Positions 1 to 9,505 are shown, numbered from the stretch's first letter. The stretch is 64,000 bases of DNA from Balneola sp. MJW-20 (GCF_040811775.1 NZ_JBFNXW010000001.1:124001-188000); one strand, 5' to 3'. Notes: generated by a model not told the origin, from the letters alone. Made by a program: numbers and translations.

Positions 1-1
1 G

Positions 2-508
2 GTTTGGGGGGTTGAGGTTATGATCGTGGATGAGAATGAACAGGAATTACCCCCCGGAGAGAAAGGAGAACTGATTTATCGGGGTCATAATGTGATGAAG
101 GGTTATTATAAAAAACATGAGGCGACTGAGGAAACCATAAGGAATGGATGGCTTTACTCGGGCGATATCGCTTATATGGACGAAGATGGTTTTTTCTACA
201 TTGTTGACCGGACCAAGGATATGATCATAAGGGGAGGGTTTAATGTTTACCCCCGGGAGATCGAGGAAGTTATGATCACACACGAAGAGGTATCTCTGGT
301 TGCAGTGATCGGAGTACCAGACGAAAAGTTTGGTGAGGACATTAAGGCCTTTGTTGTAAAGACAGAAGGGAGCGGTCTAAATGAAAAAGAGTTACGGAGC
401 TGGTGCAAGGAAAGAATGGCTGATTATAAATATCCGAGGTTCATCGAGTTTTTGGATAAATTGCCGATGAGTGCAACAGGTAAGATCCTTAAAAAGGAAT
501 TGCGCTAG
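2..508 (+). CDS. Long-chain acyl-CoA synthetase, C-terminal part (5' partial)
   Basis: C-terminal portion of an AMP-forming acyl-CoA synthetase, which activates a fatty acid with ATP and transfers it to CoA. The reading frame is open from the window edge (codons reading VWGVEV before the first ATG at 20), so the true start lies upstream. Visible family motifs are YSGDIAYMDEDGFF (the conserved ATP-binding aspartate), DRTKDMIIRGGFNVYP (hinge region), and the terminal ATGKILKKELR with the adenylation lysine. The C-terminal lid domain is complete and ends at the normal place. Substrate chain length cannot be told from this part. It converges on the next lipoprotein gene with only 21 bases between. 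Confidence 0.9.
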   Translation, partial: VWGVEVMIVDENEQELPPGEKGELIYRGHNVMKGYYKKHEATEETIRNGWLYSGDIAYMDEDGFFYIVDRTKDMIIRGGFNVYPREIEEVMITHEEVSLVAVIGVPDEKFGEDIKAFVVKTEGSGLNEKELRSWCKERMADYKYPRFIEFLDKLPMSATGKILKKELR

Positions 509-529
509 GCAATGATCTGCCTGGGGGCG

Positions 530-946
530 TCAGAATAGAACAGAGTCCAGTTCACACTCTTTATTGTCAGCGTTATTGGGACGGATAGTGAGGACGGAGT
601 CCAGTGTAAATTGACGGTTATAGATGATAAAGAAATTCGCGAACTCACCGATCTCACCAGGGGTACCACTGAATTCAACATAAGGTAATTCCAGTTGTGA
701 ATTCAGTACACTATCAGCATAGGTAGCATCATTTACTTCTGAGACTTCCCACCTTTCATCAGCCTGAATGCAGGGTCTGAATACCGAATAATTATCCGTT
801 ACTAAGAAAAACCCTCCGTATGTGGCGGTCACGCCTGCTATGGTATCTTCTTCCTCATCCAGGGTAGAGCATGAGATCAGCTGTGAAGCAAAGAGGAAAA
901 GCAGGCCGAATGACAAGACCCTGCTGCTAAGAATAAGAGAAGACAT
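530..946 (-). CDS. Small SPII lipoprotein of unknown function
   Basis: A 138-residue protein with a hydrophobic signal region (about residues 9-24) ending in the lipobox LISC, so Cys26 should be lipidated and the protein anchored in the inner or outer membrane. The mature part begins with an acidic stretch (STLDEEEDT) and has two further cysteines (in RPCIQ and KECEL), which may form a disulfide. The rest looks like short beta strands. I do not recognise the family. It is a single gene: downstream it converges on the acyl-CoA synthetase, and upstream lies a noncoding stretch of about 220 bases. Confidence 0.6.
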   Translation of the reverse strand: MSSLILSSRVLSFGLLFLFASQLISCSTLDEEEDTIAGVTATYGGFFLVTDNYSVFRPCIQADERWEVSEVNDATYADSVLNSQLELPYVEFSGTPGEIGEFANFFIIYNRQFTLDSVLTIRPNNADNKECELDSVLF

Positions 947-982
947 AGGCTATGTGAAAGTTGCTGAATGAGATAAGTGGAA

Positions 983-1000
983 TAGGATGTATGCATCCTA
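983..1000. promoter_or_regulatory. Inverted repeat upstream of lipoprotein gene
   Basis: TAGGATG and its exact complement CATCCTA are separated by four bases, 37 bases upstream of the lipoprotein start codon. It could be an operator or part of a leader hairpin. No run of T follows on either strand, so a terminator is unlikely. Confidence 0.25.
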
Positions 1001-1072
1001 CTATAATATCAAATTGAATTTTACTGGATGTTACTTAAATAAAATTAAAACAGCGTCTTGAAAAAATTGAAG

Positions 1073-1112
1073 GTAAAAAATAACCTCCAAGGTCTTAAGA
1101 CCTTGGGGGTTT
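1073..1112 (-). terminator. Rho-independent terminator of the baeRF-type gene
   Basis: On the minus strand a 13-bp stem (AACCCCCAAGGTC paired with GACCTTGGAGGTT, one G-T pair) with a TTAA loop is followed by ATTTTTT. It lies about 50 bases past the stop codon of the minus-strand gene ending at 1165. Confidence 0.8.
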
Positions 1113-1164
1113 ATTATGGACTTTTAAAACCTAAATCAATATCCAATTACTGCAATCCCGAAGA

Positions 1165-2310
1165 TCAGGTCTTATATCGGTAGATCGCAGCAAGATTTGA
1201 AGTTTCCGGGATCTGCTCAGGACTCAGTCCATAAAGTGTGCTTCCGGTTCTAAGGGCGGAAACTGCTGCAAAGTTGATAAGTTCTACCGTCTCATCGGTT
1301 TTTTCTGAGGACAATTGAACCTGGTTACTTTCAGGGTCGAATTTTCCCCATTGTTTATTCTTCATGGATACGAATAGGGTATCCACTTTTCCAAAATAAG
1401 CACCGCTTACGATATCTTTAATATTAGCAGAGATCAGTCCACCGCCTCTGAGATTGTTGAATCGCTCGAGATCACTCTGAATCTCCTCACGAAAGAAGGC
1501 CTCTACCAGAGACCATGCCGCTTCTTCCGTTTCTTCATCACGGCGTGTATCCGGATTACCTTTAATAGATCCACCGATAAGATTGTAATAACTGTTGGCT
1601 TCCCGGTAATAGGAAACGATCTTATCTGTACCCGCAAGTACCAGCGGACCATTTACCTTTTTCATATACTTGGTCACTTTATTCTCAATGTGCTTGAGAA
1701 AAAGTTTTAATTCCTTGTTGTCTGAATTTCCCTCACCACCCTGACCGTGGAATACGGCATTGTTTCCATTTCCGGCAGAATGGGACTGCAGGCTTTTTTC
1801 CGCAACATGGAATTTTAAATGTTCTTCCATTGAAGTGGGTACGGATTCAATAGCGACTTCAGTCAGTTCATCCGGGGCAGATTTAAGCATTCTGGTCTTA
1901 TTCTGACTCAGTACCAGAATATGATAGACCCCATGATGATTCTGCAGCTCAAGCAGTGGAGTGATCATGAAATTCTCTGCGATATAATGATCCGCATTGG
2001 GGGTGACTGGGATCTTGAAGTAATCAAAATGATTCTTGTTGAAATAGATCGCCAGTCCTTTATCCTGATGCAACCAGAATTGATTTTCCTCTATCAGCAT
2101 GTGAACCGGGGAGAATAGCTGATCTATGTCAGGATCCTTCCATCCTGATGCCTTTAGTTCGTTCCGAACTTCGCTTAAAATATTTTTCAGATGAATGGGA
2201 TCCTGTTTTCCTTCAGCTCCCGTTTTATGGGTGGGGATAAAGATCGAAATATTAGTATCAGAAGTTTGAGATATTAATCGTTCAATGGTTTCCCGATCTA
2301 CCTTACTCAT
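1165..2310 (-). CDS. baeRF-family protein (eRF1 domain 3-like), probably baeRF3
   Basis: A 381-residue soluble protein resembling the bacterial archaeo-eukaryotic release factor (baeRF) families. Matching features are the N-terminal SIFIPTHKTG segment (about residues 22-31), the segment EENQFWLHQDKGLAIYF, the VLALSQN-like VLVLSQNKTRML segment, and a C-terminal region ending with a Tyr-Arg-Tyr tail (AAIYRYKT). These families share the fold of eRF1/Pelota domain 3 and have been proposed to act on ribosomes or RNA; the biochemical function is not established. The start at 2310 has a good ribosome binding site (AAAGGAGA, 5 bases upstream). A Gly-Asn-rich insert lies near residues 178-195. It is a single gene with its own terminator. 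Confidence 0.7.
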   Translation of the reverse strand: MSKVDRETIERLISQTSDTNISIFIPTHKTGAEGKQDPIHLKNILSEVRNELKASGWKDPDIDQLFSPVHMLIEENQFWLHQDKGLAIYFNKNHFDYFKIPVTPNADHYIAENFMITPLLELQNHHGVYHILVLSQNKTRMLKSAPDELTEVAIESVPTSMEEHLKFHVAEKSLQSHSAGNGNNAVFHGQGGEGNSDNKELKLFLKHIENKVTKYMKKVNGPLVLAGTDKIVSYYREANSYYNLIGGSIKGNPDTRRDEETEEAAWSLVEAFFREEIQSDLERFNNLRGGGLISANIKDIVSGAYFGKVDTLFVSMKNKQWGKFDPESNQVQLSSEKTDETVELINFAAVSALRTGSTLYGLSPEQIPETSNLAAIYRYKT

Positions 2311-2427
2311 ATACTTTCTCCTTTAATTGATACTTAGGATTAAAATTTCGTCCTATTTATTCAACAGAGCGTATATCTAAAATGTTTCGTTTTCCGGTAA
2401 AACAAAAATCTCTTTTGAAGCTCTTAC

Positions 2428-4164
2428 TTAATTTTTCAGACTCTCGATCATTGCGTCGATCTTATGGTCCAGAGTGGATGCAACCTGAGCATAATCATCC
2501 CGGTCCATAAGCTTGGTATTTACACTGCAGTAAAACTTGATCTTAGGTTCTGTTCCGGATGGTCGGCAGGATACGATCCCTCCGTCTTCTGTTATAAACT
2601 GCAGTACATTGGAAGACGGAAGATCGATCGAAGTACTATCTCCGGATCGCAGATCTTTTTGTATCTGACTCTTATAATCCTTTATCATAACTACTTTGGA
2701 TCCTCCAAGCTGAGCAGGGGTGTTTTCCCGGTAGTTCTTCATCATCTGCTGAATTTCCTCAGCCCCGGATTTGCCTTTTTTGGTTACAGAGACCAGTTTT
2801 TCCCGGTAAAGTCCGTATTGGATATACATGTCGAGCATGGCTTCAAACAGAGAGCTTCCCTGATCTTTGTAGAATGCTGTCATTTCAGCGATCATTATAG
2901 CAGAGACCACGGCATCTTTATCACGAACATGTTCACCAACCAGATATCCGTAACTCTCTTCACCTCCGGCGATGAACTTTTTCTTTCCTTCCAGCCGGGT
3001 CATGAGTTCGCCAATATACTTGAATCCGGTGAGGGTATTGTAGCAATCCACTCCAAAGTTTTCTGCAATCCGGTCGATCAGATAACTGGTAACCACCGTT
3101 TTAACGATATACTCTTCACCCTTAAGCTTGCCCTGCTTTTTCCAGGCTGTCAGCATGTAATTGATCAACAGCGATCCGGTCTGATTACCATTCAGCAGTA
3201 CCCAGTCACCGTCGGTATTCTTTACAGCTATACCCACTCGGTCGGCATCGGGATCCGTTGCCATTACCAGATCTGCATCGATTTCTTTTGCCTTTTCCAG
3301 CGACAGATCCAGGGCATCTTTTTCTTCCGGGTTGGGATAAACAACAGTCGGGAAGTTACCATCCGGTTCCATTTGTTCTTCAACCACTGATACATTGGTA
3401 AAGCCCATTTCCTGCAGTGCCGGGGGAACCAGTACTCCTGCGGTCCCGTGAATAGGGGAGAATACGATCTTTAGATCATGCTGATCTTTTATAGCCTGAG
3501 GTGATACAGAGAGCCTGGTGATCGTTTCCAGATATTGTTTATCGATCTCCTCTCCGATCTTTTCGATCAGATCTTCATTCCCGTTAAAATGGACTTCATC
3601 GATGCTGTTGATATCACGAACCTCCTGCATAACATTGGCATCATCAGGAGCTACATACTGGCCGCCATCAGGTCCATAGGCCTTATATCCATTGTATTCC
3701 TTGGGATTATGTGATGCAGTCAGTACCACGCCGCTTTGGCATCCCAGTTCCCGAATCGCAAATGATAGTTCCGGGGTCGGTCGTAATCCATCAAAGAAAT
3801 ATACTTTGATCCCGTTGGCTGAGAATACATCAGCAACTACTTTCGCCAGTGTATCTGAATTATTCCGGCTGTCATGAGCAATCGCTACTTTGATCTGCTG
3901 GTCAGGGTAGTTCTTTTTCAGGAAATTAGAGAGTCCCTGAGTTGCAATCCCGAAAGTATATTTGTTTACACGGTTGGATCCGACTCCCATGATCCCGCGC
4001 AGCCCGCCGGTACCAAATTCCAGATCCCGGTAGAAAGCGTCCGTAAGTTCCGCATACTGCTCATTATCGAGCATAGAGCGAATCTCAGCTTTGGTTTCAG
4101 CGTCGTAATTACCGTTTAACCATTGATCAATTCTTGATTTTACAGCAGGATCTAAGGAGTTCAT
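2428..4164 (-). CDS. Phosphoglucomutase/phosphomannomutase family (phospho-sugar mutase)
   Basis: Alpha-D-phosphohexomutase of 578 residues, interconverting hexose 1- and 6-phosphates through a phosphoserine. Visible signatures are the active-site loop TASHNPKEYNGYKAYG (catalytic Ser about 151), the metal loop DPDADRVG (about 304-311), the sugar-binding loop GGEESYGY, and the C-terminal phosphate-binding CRPSGTEPKIKFY. The length fits the PgcA/YhxB type of phosphoglucomutase rather than the shorter GlmM. I place the start at ATG 4164; a TTG two codons upstream is possible, and neither has a clear ribosome binding site. Heptad repeat sequence lies just upstream. Confidence 0.93.
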   Translation of the reverse strand: MNSLDPAVKSRIDQWLNGNYDAETKAEIRSMLDNEQYAELTDAFYRDLEFGTGGLRGIMGVGSNRVNKYTFGIATQGLSNFLKKNYPDQQIKVAIAHDSRNNSDTLAKVVADVFSANGIKVYFFDGLRPTPELSFAIRELGCQSGVVLTASHNPKEYNGYKAYGPDGGQYVAPDDANVMQEVRDINSIDEVHFNGNEDLIEKIGEEIDKQYLETITRLSVSPQAIKDQHDLKIVFSPIHGTAGVLVPPALQEMGFTNVSVVEEQMEPDGNFPTVVYPNPEEKDALDLSLEKAKEIDADLVMATDPDADRVGIAVKNTDGDWVLLNGNQTGSLLINYMLTAWKKQGKLKGEEYIVKTVVTSYLIDRIAENFGVDCYNTLTGFKYIGELMTRLEGKKKFIAGGEESYGYLVGEHVRDKDAVVSAIMIAEMTAFYKDQGSSLFEAMLDMYIQYGLYREKLVSVTKKGKSGAEEIQQMMKNYRENTPAQLGGSKVVMIKDYKSQIQKDLRSGDSTSIDLPSSNVLQFITEDGGIVSCRPSGTEPKIKFYCSVNTKLMDRDDYAQVASTLDHKIDAMIESLKN

Positions 4165-4210
4165 TAACAAAGTTTTTTAACGATTTCAGATTTGGAGGGA
4201 ATATAAATAA

Positions 4211-4259
4211 TAGTCTTGAATCATGAGCTGCGAGTCATGAGAAATTCTGAATGATTGAT
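4211..4259. repeat. Degenerate period-7 repeat (GAGTCAT-like), about 7 units
   Basis: Starting at 4211 the sequence divides into heptads TAGTCTT, GAATCAT, GAGCTGC, GAGTCAT, GAGAAAT, TCTGAAT, GATTGAT. Column 2 is A in six of seven and column 7 is T in six of seven, so a seven-base period is visible despite decay. It fills much of the gap between the mutase and the M16 protease genes. Confidence 0.6.
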
Positions 4260-4293
4260 TTTCTTAATGACCAATACTTACAGGTCACCCTAT

Positions 4294-4321
4294 CAAGACT
4301 TAAGATTCAAGATTCAATACT
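4294..4321. repeat. Degenerate period-7 repeat (CAAGATT-like), 4 units
   Basis: Heptads CAAGACT, TAAGATT, CAAGATT, CAATACT. The array runs into the stop codon (CTA on this strand, 4320-4322) of the minus-strand M16 protease gene. Confidence 0.6.
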
Positions 4322-7157
4322 AATCCATTCCTTCTTTAAAGTATCCGTTCAGCAGTACCGGTTCACCGTAGCCAAGCTGACTCAGACGATCCATCTGAGT
4401 TCTGGCATCACCCACAACTACATAGATCATGCGGTCCGGATCGGCATATTGATTAGCCAGATCCTGGATACGTTCGATGGTCATATTATTGACAATAGCC
4501 TCTCTTTCCTTTACATATTCCGGTGACCACCCATAGGCACTTAGGTTTTCCAGCATATTTAGTTTAGCACCGGCTGTTTCGAATGCTCTAGCATTCGACT
4601 TGATCAGGAAGCTTTTAGTCGTGGAAAGATCCTGCTCAGTAAAGGTATCCGGATAGTCTTCGAGTATTTGCTTGACGAGTGCAGCTGATTCATAAGTAAC
4701 ATTAGTTCTTACTCCACTGCTAATGGAAAACGCTCCCGGAAGATCAGTCCCAGAGAAACCGGACCGGATCCCGTAGGTATATCCTTTTCCTTCACGCAGC
4801 TCCTGGGTAAGGCGTGATGCAAATCCGCCCCCTCCGAGTATATAATTCATGACCAGTGCCGGATAGTAGTCCTCATCCGTTTCGGACATGGCCAGGTAAC
4901 CAAAGCGGATCACAGATTGTTTGGCATCCGGTACATCATAGAAATAGACCTTGGATGATTCCGGTGCATCCGGGAAGTTAAGTTCCGGAAGGCGGACATC
5001 CTTTGCTGTCCAGGCTGATTCCAGTTCGCTTAGCGAATTAAGCACATCCGACTGACTGATGGATCCTACTACATGAACATCCGTAAGCGATGGGCTAAGG
5101 TTACTTTCATAATATGATTTCAGATCATCAAGAGTAATAGCCTCAACGCTTTCAGAACTTCCAATCGGGTTGTTGGATAGAATGTTTTCCTCACCGTAGA
5201 TCAGATTATCGAATGCGTTAGCTGCTATAGCATTTGGATTGGCGGTGATCTGAGCGATCTGGCTCAGGGTATTTTGCTTGACCAGTTCAAATTCTGCTGC
5301 ATCCCATCGGGGTTCCATCAGGATCTCTTCTACCAGGTCCAGGGTCTTCTCGTAATTCTTTCTGAGTGTGGTTGCTGAAACAGTGATATACTGGCGACCG
5401 GAATTCACCCGGATATTCGCTCCCAGCTCATCAATAGCTTCTTCCAGTTCTTCCGGAGTCTTATTAGCTGTTCCTTTCGTCATTAGCTGAGCCATCAGAT
5501 TTGAAACACCGATCTTTTCTTCATCCTCCAGCAGCATACCGCCCTTGATGCGGATGTTGAAATTGACCAGAGGAAGTTCATTATTCTCGATACCGTAAAC
5601 GGTCATCCCGTTAGCCATAGAGGCATTCCAAACATCCGGCACACTAAGCTCTGGACTATTCCCATAAGGTGGTTCTGTAGAACGGTCAAAGCTGGACGGG
5701 GTGCGCTCATATTCGGTCTCTTCCGGGAGTGTGAATTGCTCATCTTCTCGTCCCATGACGATCTGCTCTTCCACCACTTCCGCCATATCGGAATCAGACA
5801 GTGCCAGTTCAGCTTGTCCTTTGGGTACAAAGCTGGTTACCACCTTTTCCTGTCCCTTAACATATTGGTCATAAACCCGCATCACATCTTCTTTGGTGAC
5901 GGCAAGGATGTTTTTGATATCCTGGTTGATAAAACCGGGGTCTCCGGCAAAGATATTATACTGAGCCAGCTGAAAAGCTTTGCCGAGTACACTGGACAAT
6001 CCATTGTAAAAACCGGTCTCAATACCTGCTTTGATACGATCCAGGTCTGCATCCGTAAAACCATCTTGTTCAAATCGGGCGAAGGCTTCGTCGATTGCCA
6101 ATGCCACGCTATCCAGATCTGTATTCGGGTAAGCACGAACATTTAATGCGACCTCACCGGCAAGTTCAGAGGTACGGTTGAACATAGATGCGTTAGAAGT
6201 CAGTTGTTTCTCTTCAACCAGAACCTTGTAAAATGGGGACTTCTTCCCGGAAGTGAGCAGCTGTGATAAGATGTTAAGGGCATAAGAGTCGGGGTGATAA
6301 TTTTCTACTCCGGCCCAGGTATATCTTAGCTCGGGCAGTCGGGCGAAGTTGTCCTCATACATCAGCTTTTTGGTCTCATTCAATTCAGCACGCTGTACCT
6401 CCAGCGGCTCGATCTCTTCACCCCGGGGGATCTCATCGAAATACTTATGTACCCATTCCTTAGCCTGGTCGAAATCAAAGTCACCGGCAATCACCAGCGT
6501 GGCGTTATTGGGAACATACCAGCGATTGTAGAATTCCTTTACATCAGCCAGTGTTGCATTCTGTAGATCTTCCAGAGAACCGATCACTTCCCAGTTATAG
6601 GGATGTCCTTCGGGATACATATTCTTGGTGATCACATAGTTAGTATGTCCGTAAGGTCGGTTATCATAACTCTGTCGCTTCTCATTCTTCACTACTTGCT
6701 TTTCCTTGGCAACAACAGCTTCGGTCACAGTATTAATAAAATAACCCACCTTATCTGCTTCAGCCCAGATCATTTTTTCCAGTGCATCATTGGGAACCGT
6801 CTGGAAGTAGTTTGTACGGTCTCTGGAGGTAGAGCCATTCGCTCCGGAACCACCGATCCGGGAGCTCATCTTATCCAGTCCGCCTTTACCGAGATTCTCG
6901 GATTCCAGGAATAAAAGATGCTCAAACAGGTGAGCAAAACCGGTCTTACCTTCTTTTTCCCTGGCAGATCCTACATGAAAGGTCAGGGCCACTGCAGTTA
7001 CCGGATCTGAAGAGTCCTTATGAAAGATGACCTCAAGGCCATTATCCAGGGTGAATTTTTCGTAATCAACTTTGAAGTCCTGTTGCTGGCTGTTGTTACA
7101 GGAAACAAATAACAGACTAATGGCTATTAGGGTAGAGAAGAATATATTCGGTCTCAT
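4320..7157 (-). CDS. Lipoprotein M16 zinc peptidase, two-domain
   Basis: Pitrilysin/insulinase-family metalloprotease of 945 residues. A lipoprotein signal ends with LLFVSC (Cys20), so it is anchored facing the periplasm. The N-terminal half carries the inverted zinc motif HLFEH (His76, Glu79, His80) and the downstream ligand glutamate in VVKNEKRQSYDNRPYG (about Glu159). The C-terminal half lacks a zinc motif but keeps the R/Y region (FASRLTQELREGKGYTYGI) typical of the inactive partner domain. A catalytic and an inactive M16 repeat fused in one chain matches the family's usual 900-960 length. It probably degrades small peptides in the periplasm. Signal and start agree at ATG 7157. Confidence 0.93.
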   Translation of the reverse strand: MRPNIFFSTLIAISLLFVSCNNSQQQDFKVDYEKFTLDNGLEVIFHKDSSDPVTAVALTFHVGSAREKEGKTGFAHLFEHLLFLESENLGKGGLDKMSSRIGGSGANGSTSRDRTNYFQTVPNDALEKMIWAEADKVGYFINTVTEAVVAKEKQVVKNEKRQSYDNRPYGHTNYVITKNMYPEGHPYNWEVIGSLEDLQNATLADVKEFYNRWYVPNNATLVIAGDFDFDQAKEWVHKYFDEIPRGEEIEPLEVQRAELNETKKLMYEDNFARLPELRYTWAGVENYHPDSYALNILSQLLTSGKKSPFYKVLVEEKQLTSNASMFNRTSELAGEVALNVRAYPNTDLDSVALAIDEAFARFEQDGFTDADLDRIKAGIETGFYNGLSSVLGKAFQLAQYNIFAGDPGFINQDIKNILAVTKEDVMRVYDQYVKGQEKVVTSFVPKGQAELALSDSDMAEVVEEQIVMGREDEQFTLPEETEYERTPSSFDRSTEPPYGNSPELSVPDVWNASMANGMTVYGIENNELPLVNFNIRIKGGMLLEDEEKIGVSNLMAQLMTKGTANKTPEELEEAIDELGANIRVNSGRQYITVSATTLRKNYEKTLDLVEEILMEPRWDAAEFELVKQNTLSQIAQITANPNAIAANAFDNLIYGEENILSNNPIGSSESVEAITLDDLKSYYESNLSPSLTDVHVVGSISQSDVLNSLSELESAWTAKDVRLPELNFPDAPESSKVYFYDVPDAKQSVIRFGYLAMSETDEDYYPALVMNYILGGGGFASRLTQELREGKGYTYGIRSGFSGTDLPGAFSISSGVRTNVTYESAALVKQILEDYPDTFTEQDLSTTKSFLIKSNARAFETAGAKLNMLENLSAYGWSPEYVKEREAIVNNMTIERIQDLANQYADPDRMIYVVVGDARTQMDRLSQLGYGEPVLLNGYFKEGMD

Positions 7158-7376
7158 GTTGCTGGCTTGGTTTAAATCAATGAATCCGAATTATATAGGA
7201 ATAATGGGATTTAATCATCTCTTTATTGATCCTCTGGAAAAAATAGCAGATTCGTAAATCCATGTTAGCTTAAAACCCACGACTATTATTAAATCCTTCT
7301 ATTCTGAATTCTCCCCAATATCATTTAAACTTAGGATCCTTAGAAATACCTGTTAATCCTATATCCGCTAAGATCC

Positions 7377-7958
7377 TTGTTCAAAGTTCAGAACACCATA
7401 CTTTCAGATGATATCGCGACGGCTAAGTTTTCCTGCGACCTTCCACGATGCAAAGGCGCCTGCTGTGTGGTGGGTGATGCCGGAGCTCCGGTGGCAAAAG
7501 AGGAGATCCCGGTGCTGCATAAGGCTTATCGTTTTCTGAAGGATGAGCTTCGTCCGGAAGCCGTACAAGTTGCAGAGAAAGAGGGTGTTGTGGTCGGTAC
7601 TGAAAAAACAGGTTATGAATTATCCTGTGTAAACGGAGCGGAATGTATCTTCGTTGATTATGACCAGGATGAGGTCGCATATTGTACCATTCAAAAAGCT
7701 TATTTTGAAGGACGATTCAACTGGGAAAAACCAATCAGCTGCCATTTATTTCCGGTCAGACTGAAGCGTATTGCAGGATTTGATTATGCGAATTACGAAT
7801 ATGTTCCTAAATTATGCGCAGCTGCCTGCAAAAAAGGGGAAAAAGAGGATACGGGGCTGGCAGAATTCCTAGAGAAACCGTTAGTAAGAAGATACGGCAA
7901 GAAATGGTACAGAGAATTCCTCGAATCCTGTGAGGAGATCCGTGAAAGTAGTAAATAA
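7377..7958 (+). CDS. DUF3109 family cysteine-rich protein
   Basis: A 193-residue protein of the DUF3109 family. The N-terminus reads MFKVQNTILSDDIATAKFSC followed by DLPRCKGACCVVGDAGAP, the family signature. Cysteines cluster in four places (20/25/29/30; NGAEC; ISCHLFP; KLCAAACKKG), suggesting a bound metal or Fe-S cluster, as proposed for the related YkgJ proteins; function is unknown. The start is TTG 7377: no ATG precedes it before the in-frame stop, and the TTG gives the family's usual N-terminus. Its stop overlaps the rpoN start by one base (TAATG), so the two are probably translationally coupled. Confidence 0.85.
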   Translation: MFKVQNTILSDDIATAKFSCDLPRCKGACCVVGDAGAPVAKEEIPVLHKAYRFLKDELRPEAVQVAEKEGVVVGTEKTGYELSCVNGAECIFVDYDQDEVAYCTIQKAYFEGRFNWEKPISCHLFPVRLKRIAGFDYANYEYVPKLCAAACKKGEKEDTGLAEFLEKPLVRRYGKKWYREFLESCEEIRESSK

Positions 7959-9463
7959 TGATTAGCAACCGGCAAAAATTAGGTCAAAGACAGTCACTGG
8001 GCCAGCAGCAGAAGCTGTCGCCTCAGCAGTTGCAGTATATCAAATTACTGCAGCTTCCGACCATTGCCCTGGAACAGCGGATCAAAGAAGAACTGGAGAT
8101 GAATCCGGTGCTGGAAGAGGGAGAGTCACCTGAGCAGATCACAGAATCCCTCAGTTCTGAGGAAGAGGACAGCAAAGAAAGTGAAGAAGCACTGGAGTCG
8201 CTGGAAGAACATGAAGTGGACTGGGATGAATTTGAGTCCAATACCGAATATGACGGTGAACAGTATTCCACCACTTACAATCCGGATATGGATGAGTGGA
8301 GAGATCTGCCGAATCCTTATCAGACCTCGCTGCTCGAAGAGCTGGAGGAACAGGTGGCTCTGCTGGACCTTACCGAAGAAGAAGAACTTATAGCCGACCA
8401 GATCCTGGGTTCACTGGATGAAGACGGATACTTTCGTCGTGAAGCAGAAGCAGTGGTCGATAATATAGCCTTCAATCACGGCATCCTGATCAAGGAAAAA
8501 GATGTGGAACGGGTACGCCGGCAGATACAGCAGCTGGATCCCATCGGGATCGCATCCAGTGATCTGCAGGAATGCCTGATCATACAGCTGGAGGAATCCC
8601 CGAAATCACTCAAAGGGAAGGATCTGGCGATTCGGATCCTGAAAGATGCATGGGCCGCTTTCGAGAAGAAGCATTTTAAGAAACTGTTGTCCAAGTTCAA
8701 CGTGGAGGAAGCGGATCTGAAAGAGGCATTCGAAGCCATCCGTCATATGGATCCCCGGCCGGGAGCGGTTTCCAAGGGATTGGAAGAGACCCAGAATTAT
8801 ATCGAACCCGATTTTGAGGTCTACTGGCGCGGACATAATGACGGGGAAACCGATCGTGGCGAATTCGTCATCCAGTTGAATCAGCGGAATGCACCTTCAC
8901 TTCGGATCTCTCCGGATTATAAACAGATGTGGAATGAGATCAAGGCTAAAAAGAAGAAGGACCGTGATCAGAATGCCCACACCTTCATTAAAGGCAAGAT
9001 CGATTCAGCCCAGTGGTTCATAGAATCCATCAAGCAGCGGCAGAATACCCTGATGAATACCATGAAGACCATTGTGGTGCTGCAGGAAGACTTCTTTAAA
9101 TTCGGAGATGGCCTTAAGCCCATGATCCTGAAAGACGTTGCTGAACGGATCGGCATGGATATATCCACAGTATCCCGGGTGGTAAACGGAAAATACGTGC
9201 AGACCAATTTTGGGGTGTACGAACTCAAGTATTTCTTCAACGAGGGACTGGAAACGGAAAGCGGGGAAGAGGTTTCCAACCGTGAAGTGAAGAACCTGCT
9301 GGGAACCATGATCGACAAGGAAGACAAGCGTAAACCACTGAGCGATCAGGAACTGGCTAACCGCCTGCAGGAAAAAGGATATAAGGTGGCCCGCCGTACC
9401 GTCAGTAAATACCGGGAGCAGCTCAATCTGCCGGTCGCCCGTCTCCGCAAGCAGATCATATAG
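7958..9463 (+). CDS. rpoN: RNA polymerase sigma-54 factor
   Basis: Sigma-54 of 501 residues, which directs RNA polymerase to -24/-12 promoters and needs AAA+ activators to open DNA. Region I is the Gln/Leu-rich N-terminus (QSLGQQQKLSPQQLQYIKLL) that binds activators. Region II is very acidic (about residues 50-100, many Glu and Asp). The core-binding domain and a helix-turn-helix (LKDVAERIGMDISTVSRVVNGKYVQT) follow. The RpoN box near the C-terminus is VARRTVSKYREQLNLP, one change from the usual ARRTVAKYRE. No partner genes of the classical rpoN operon (hpf, ptsN, lptB) are adjacent. Regulatory targets are not visible here. Confidence 0.97.
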   Translation: MISNRQKLGQRQSLGQQQKLSPQQLQYIKLLQLPTIALEQRIKEELEMNPVLEEGESPEQITESLSSEEEDSKESEEALESLEEHEVDWDEFESNTEYDGEQYSTTYNPDMDEWRDLPNPYQTSLLEELEEQVALLDLTEEEELIADQILGSLDEDGYFRREAEAVVDNIAFNHGILIKEKDVERVRRQIQQLDPIGIASSDLQECLIIQLEESPKSLKGKDLAIRILKDAWAAFEKKHFKKLLSKFNVEEADLKEAFEAIRHMDPRPGAVSKGLEETQNYIEPDFEVYWRGHNDGETDRGEFVIQLNQRNAPSLRISPDYKQMWNEIKAKKKKDRDQNAHTFIKGKIDSAQWFIESIKQRQNTLMNTMKTIVVLQEDFFKFGDGLKPMILKDVAERIGMDISTVSRVVNGKYVQTNFGVYELKYFFNEGLETESGEEVSNREVKNLLGTMIDKEDKRKPLSDQELANRLQEKGYKVARRTVSKYREQLNLPVARLRKQII

Positions 9464-9505
9464 TTTTTCGGGATTCAGGATCTTGAATATTATCAAATAA
9501 ATATA

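Noticed and set aside
2464-3390. Long open frame (308 codons) antisense to the phosphohexomutase gene
   Set aside because: It lies wholly within a gene with intact catalytic motifs, and its translation shows no domain or signal; it is a shadow of codon bias.
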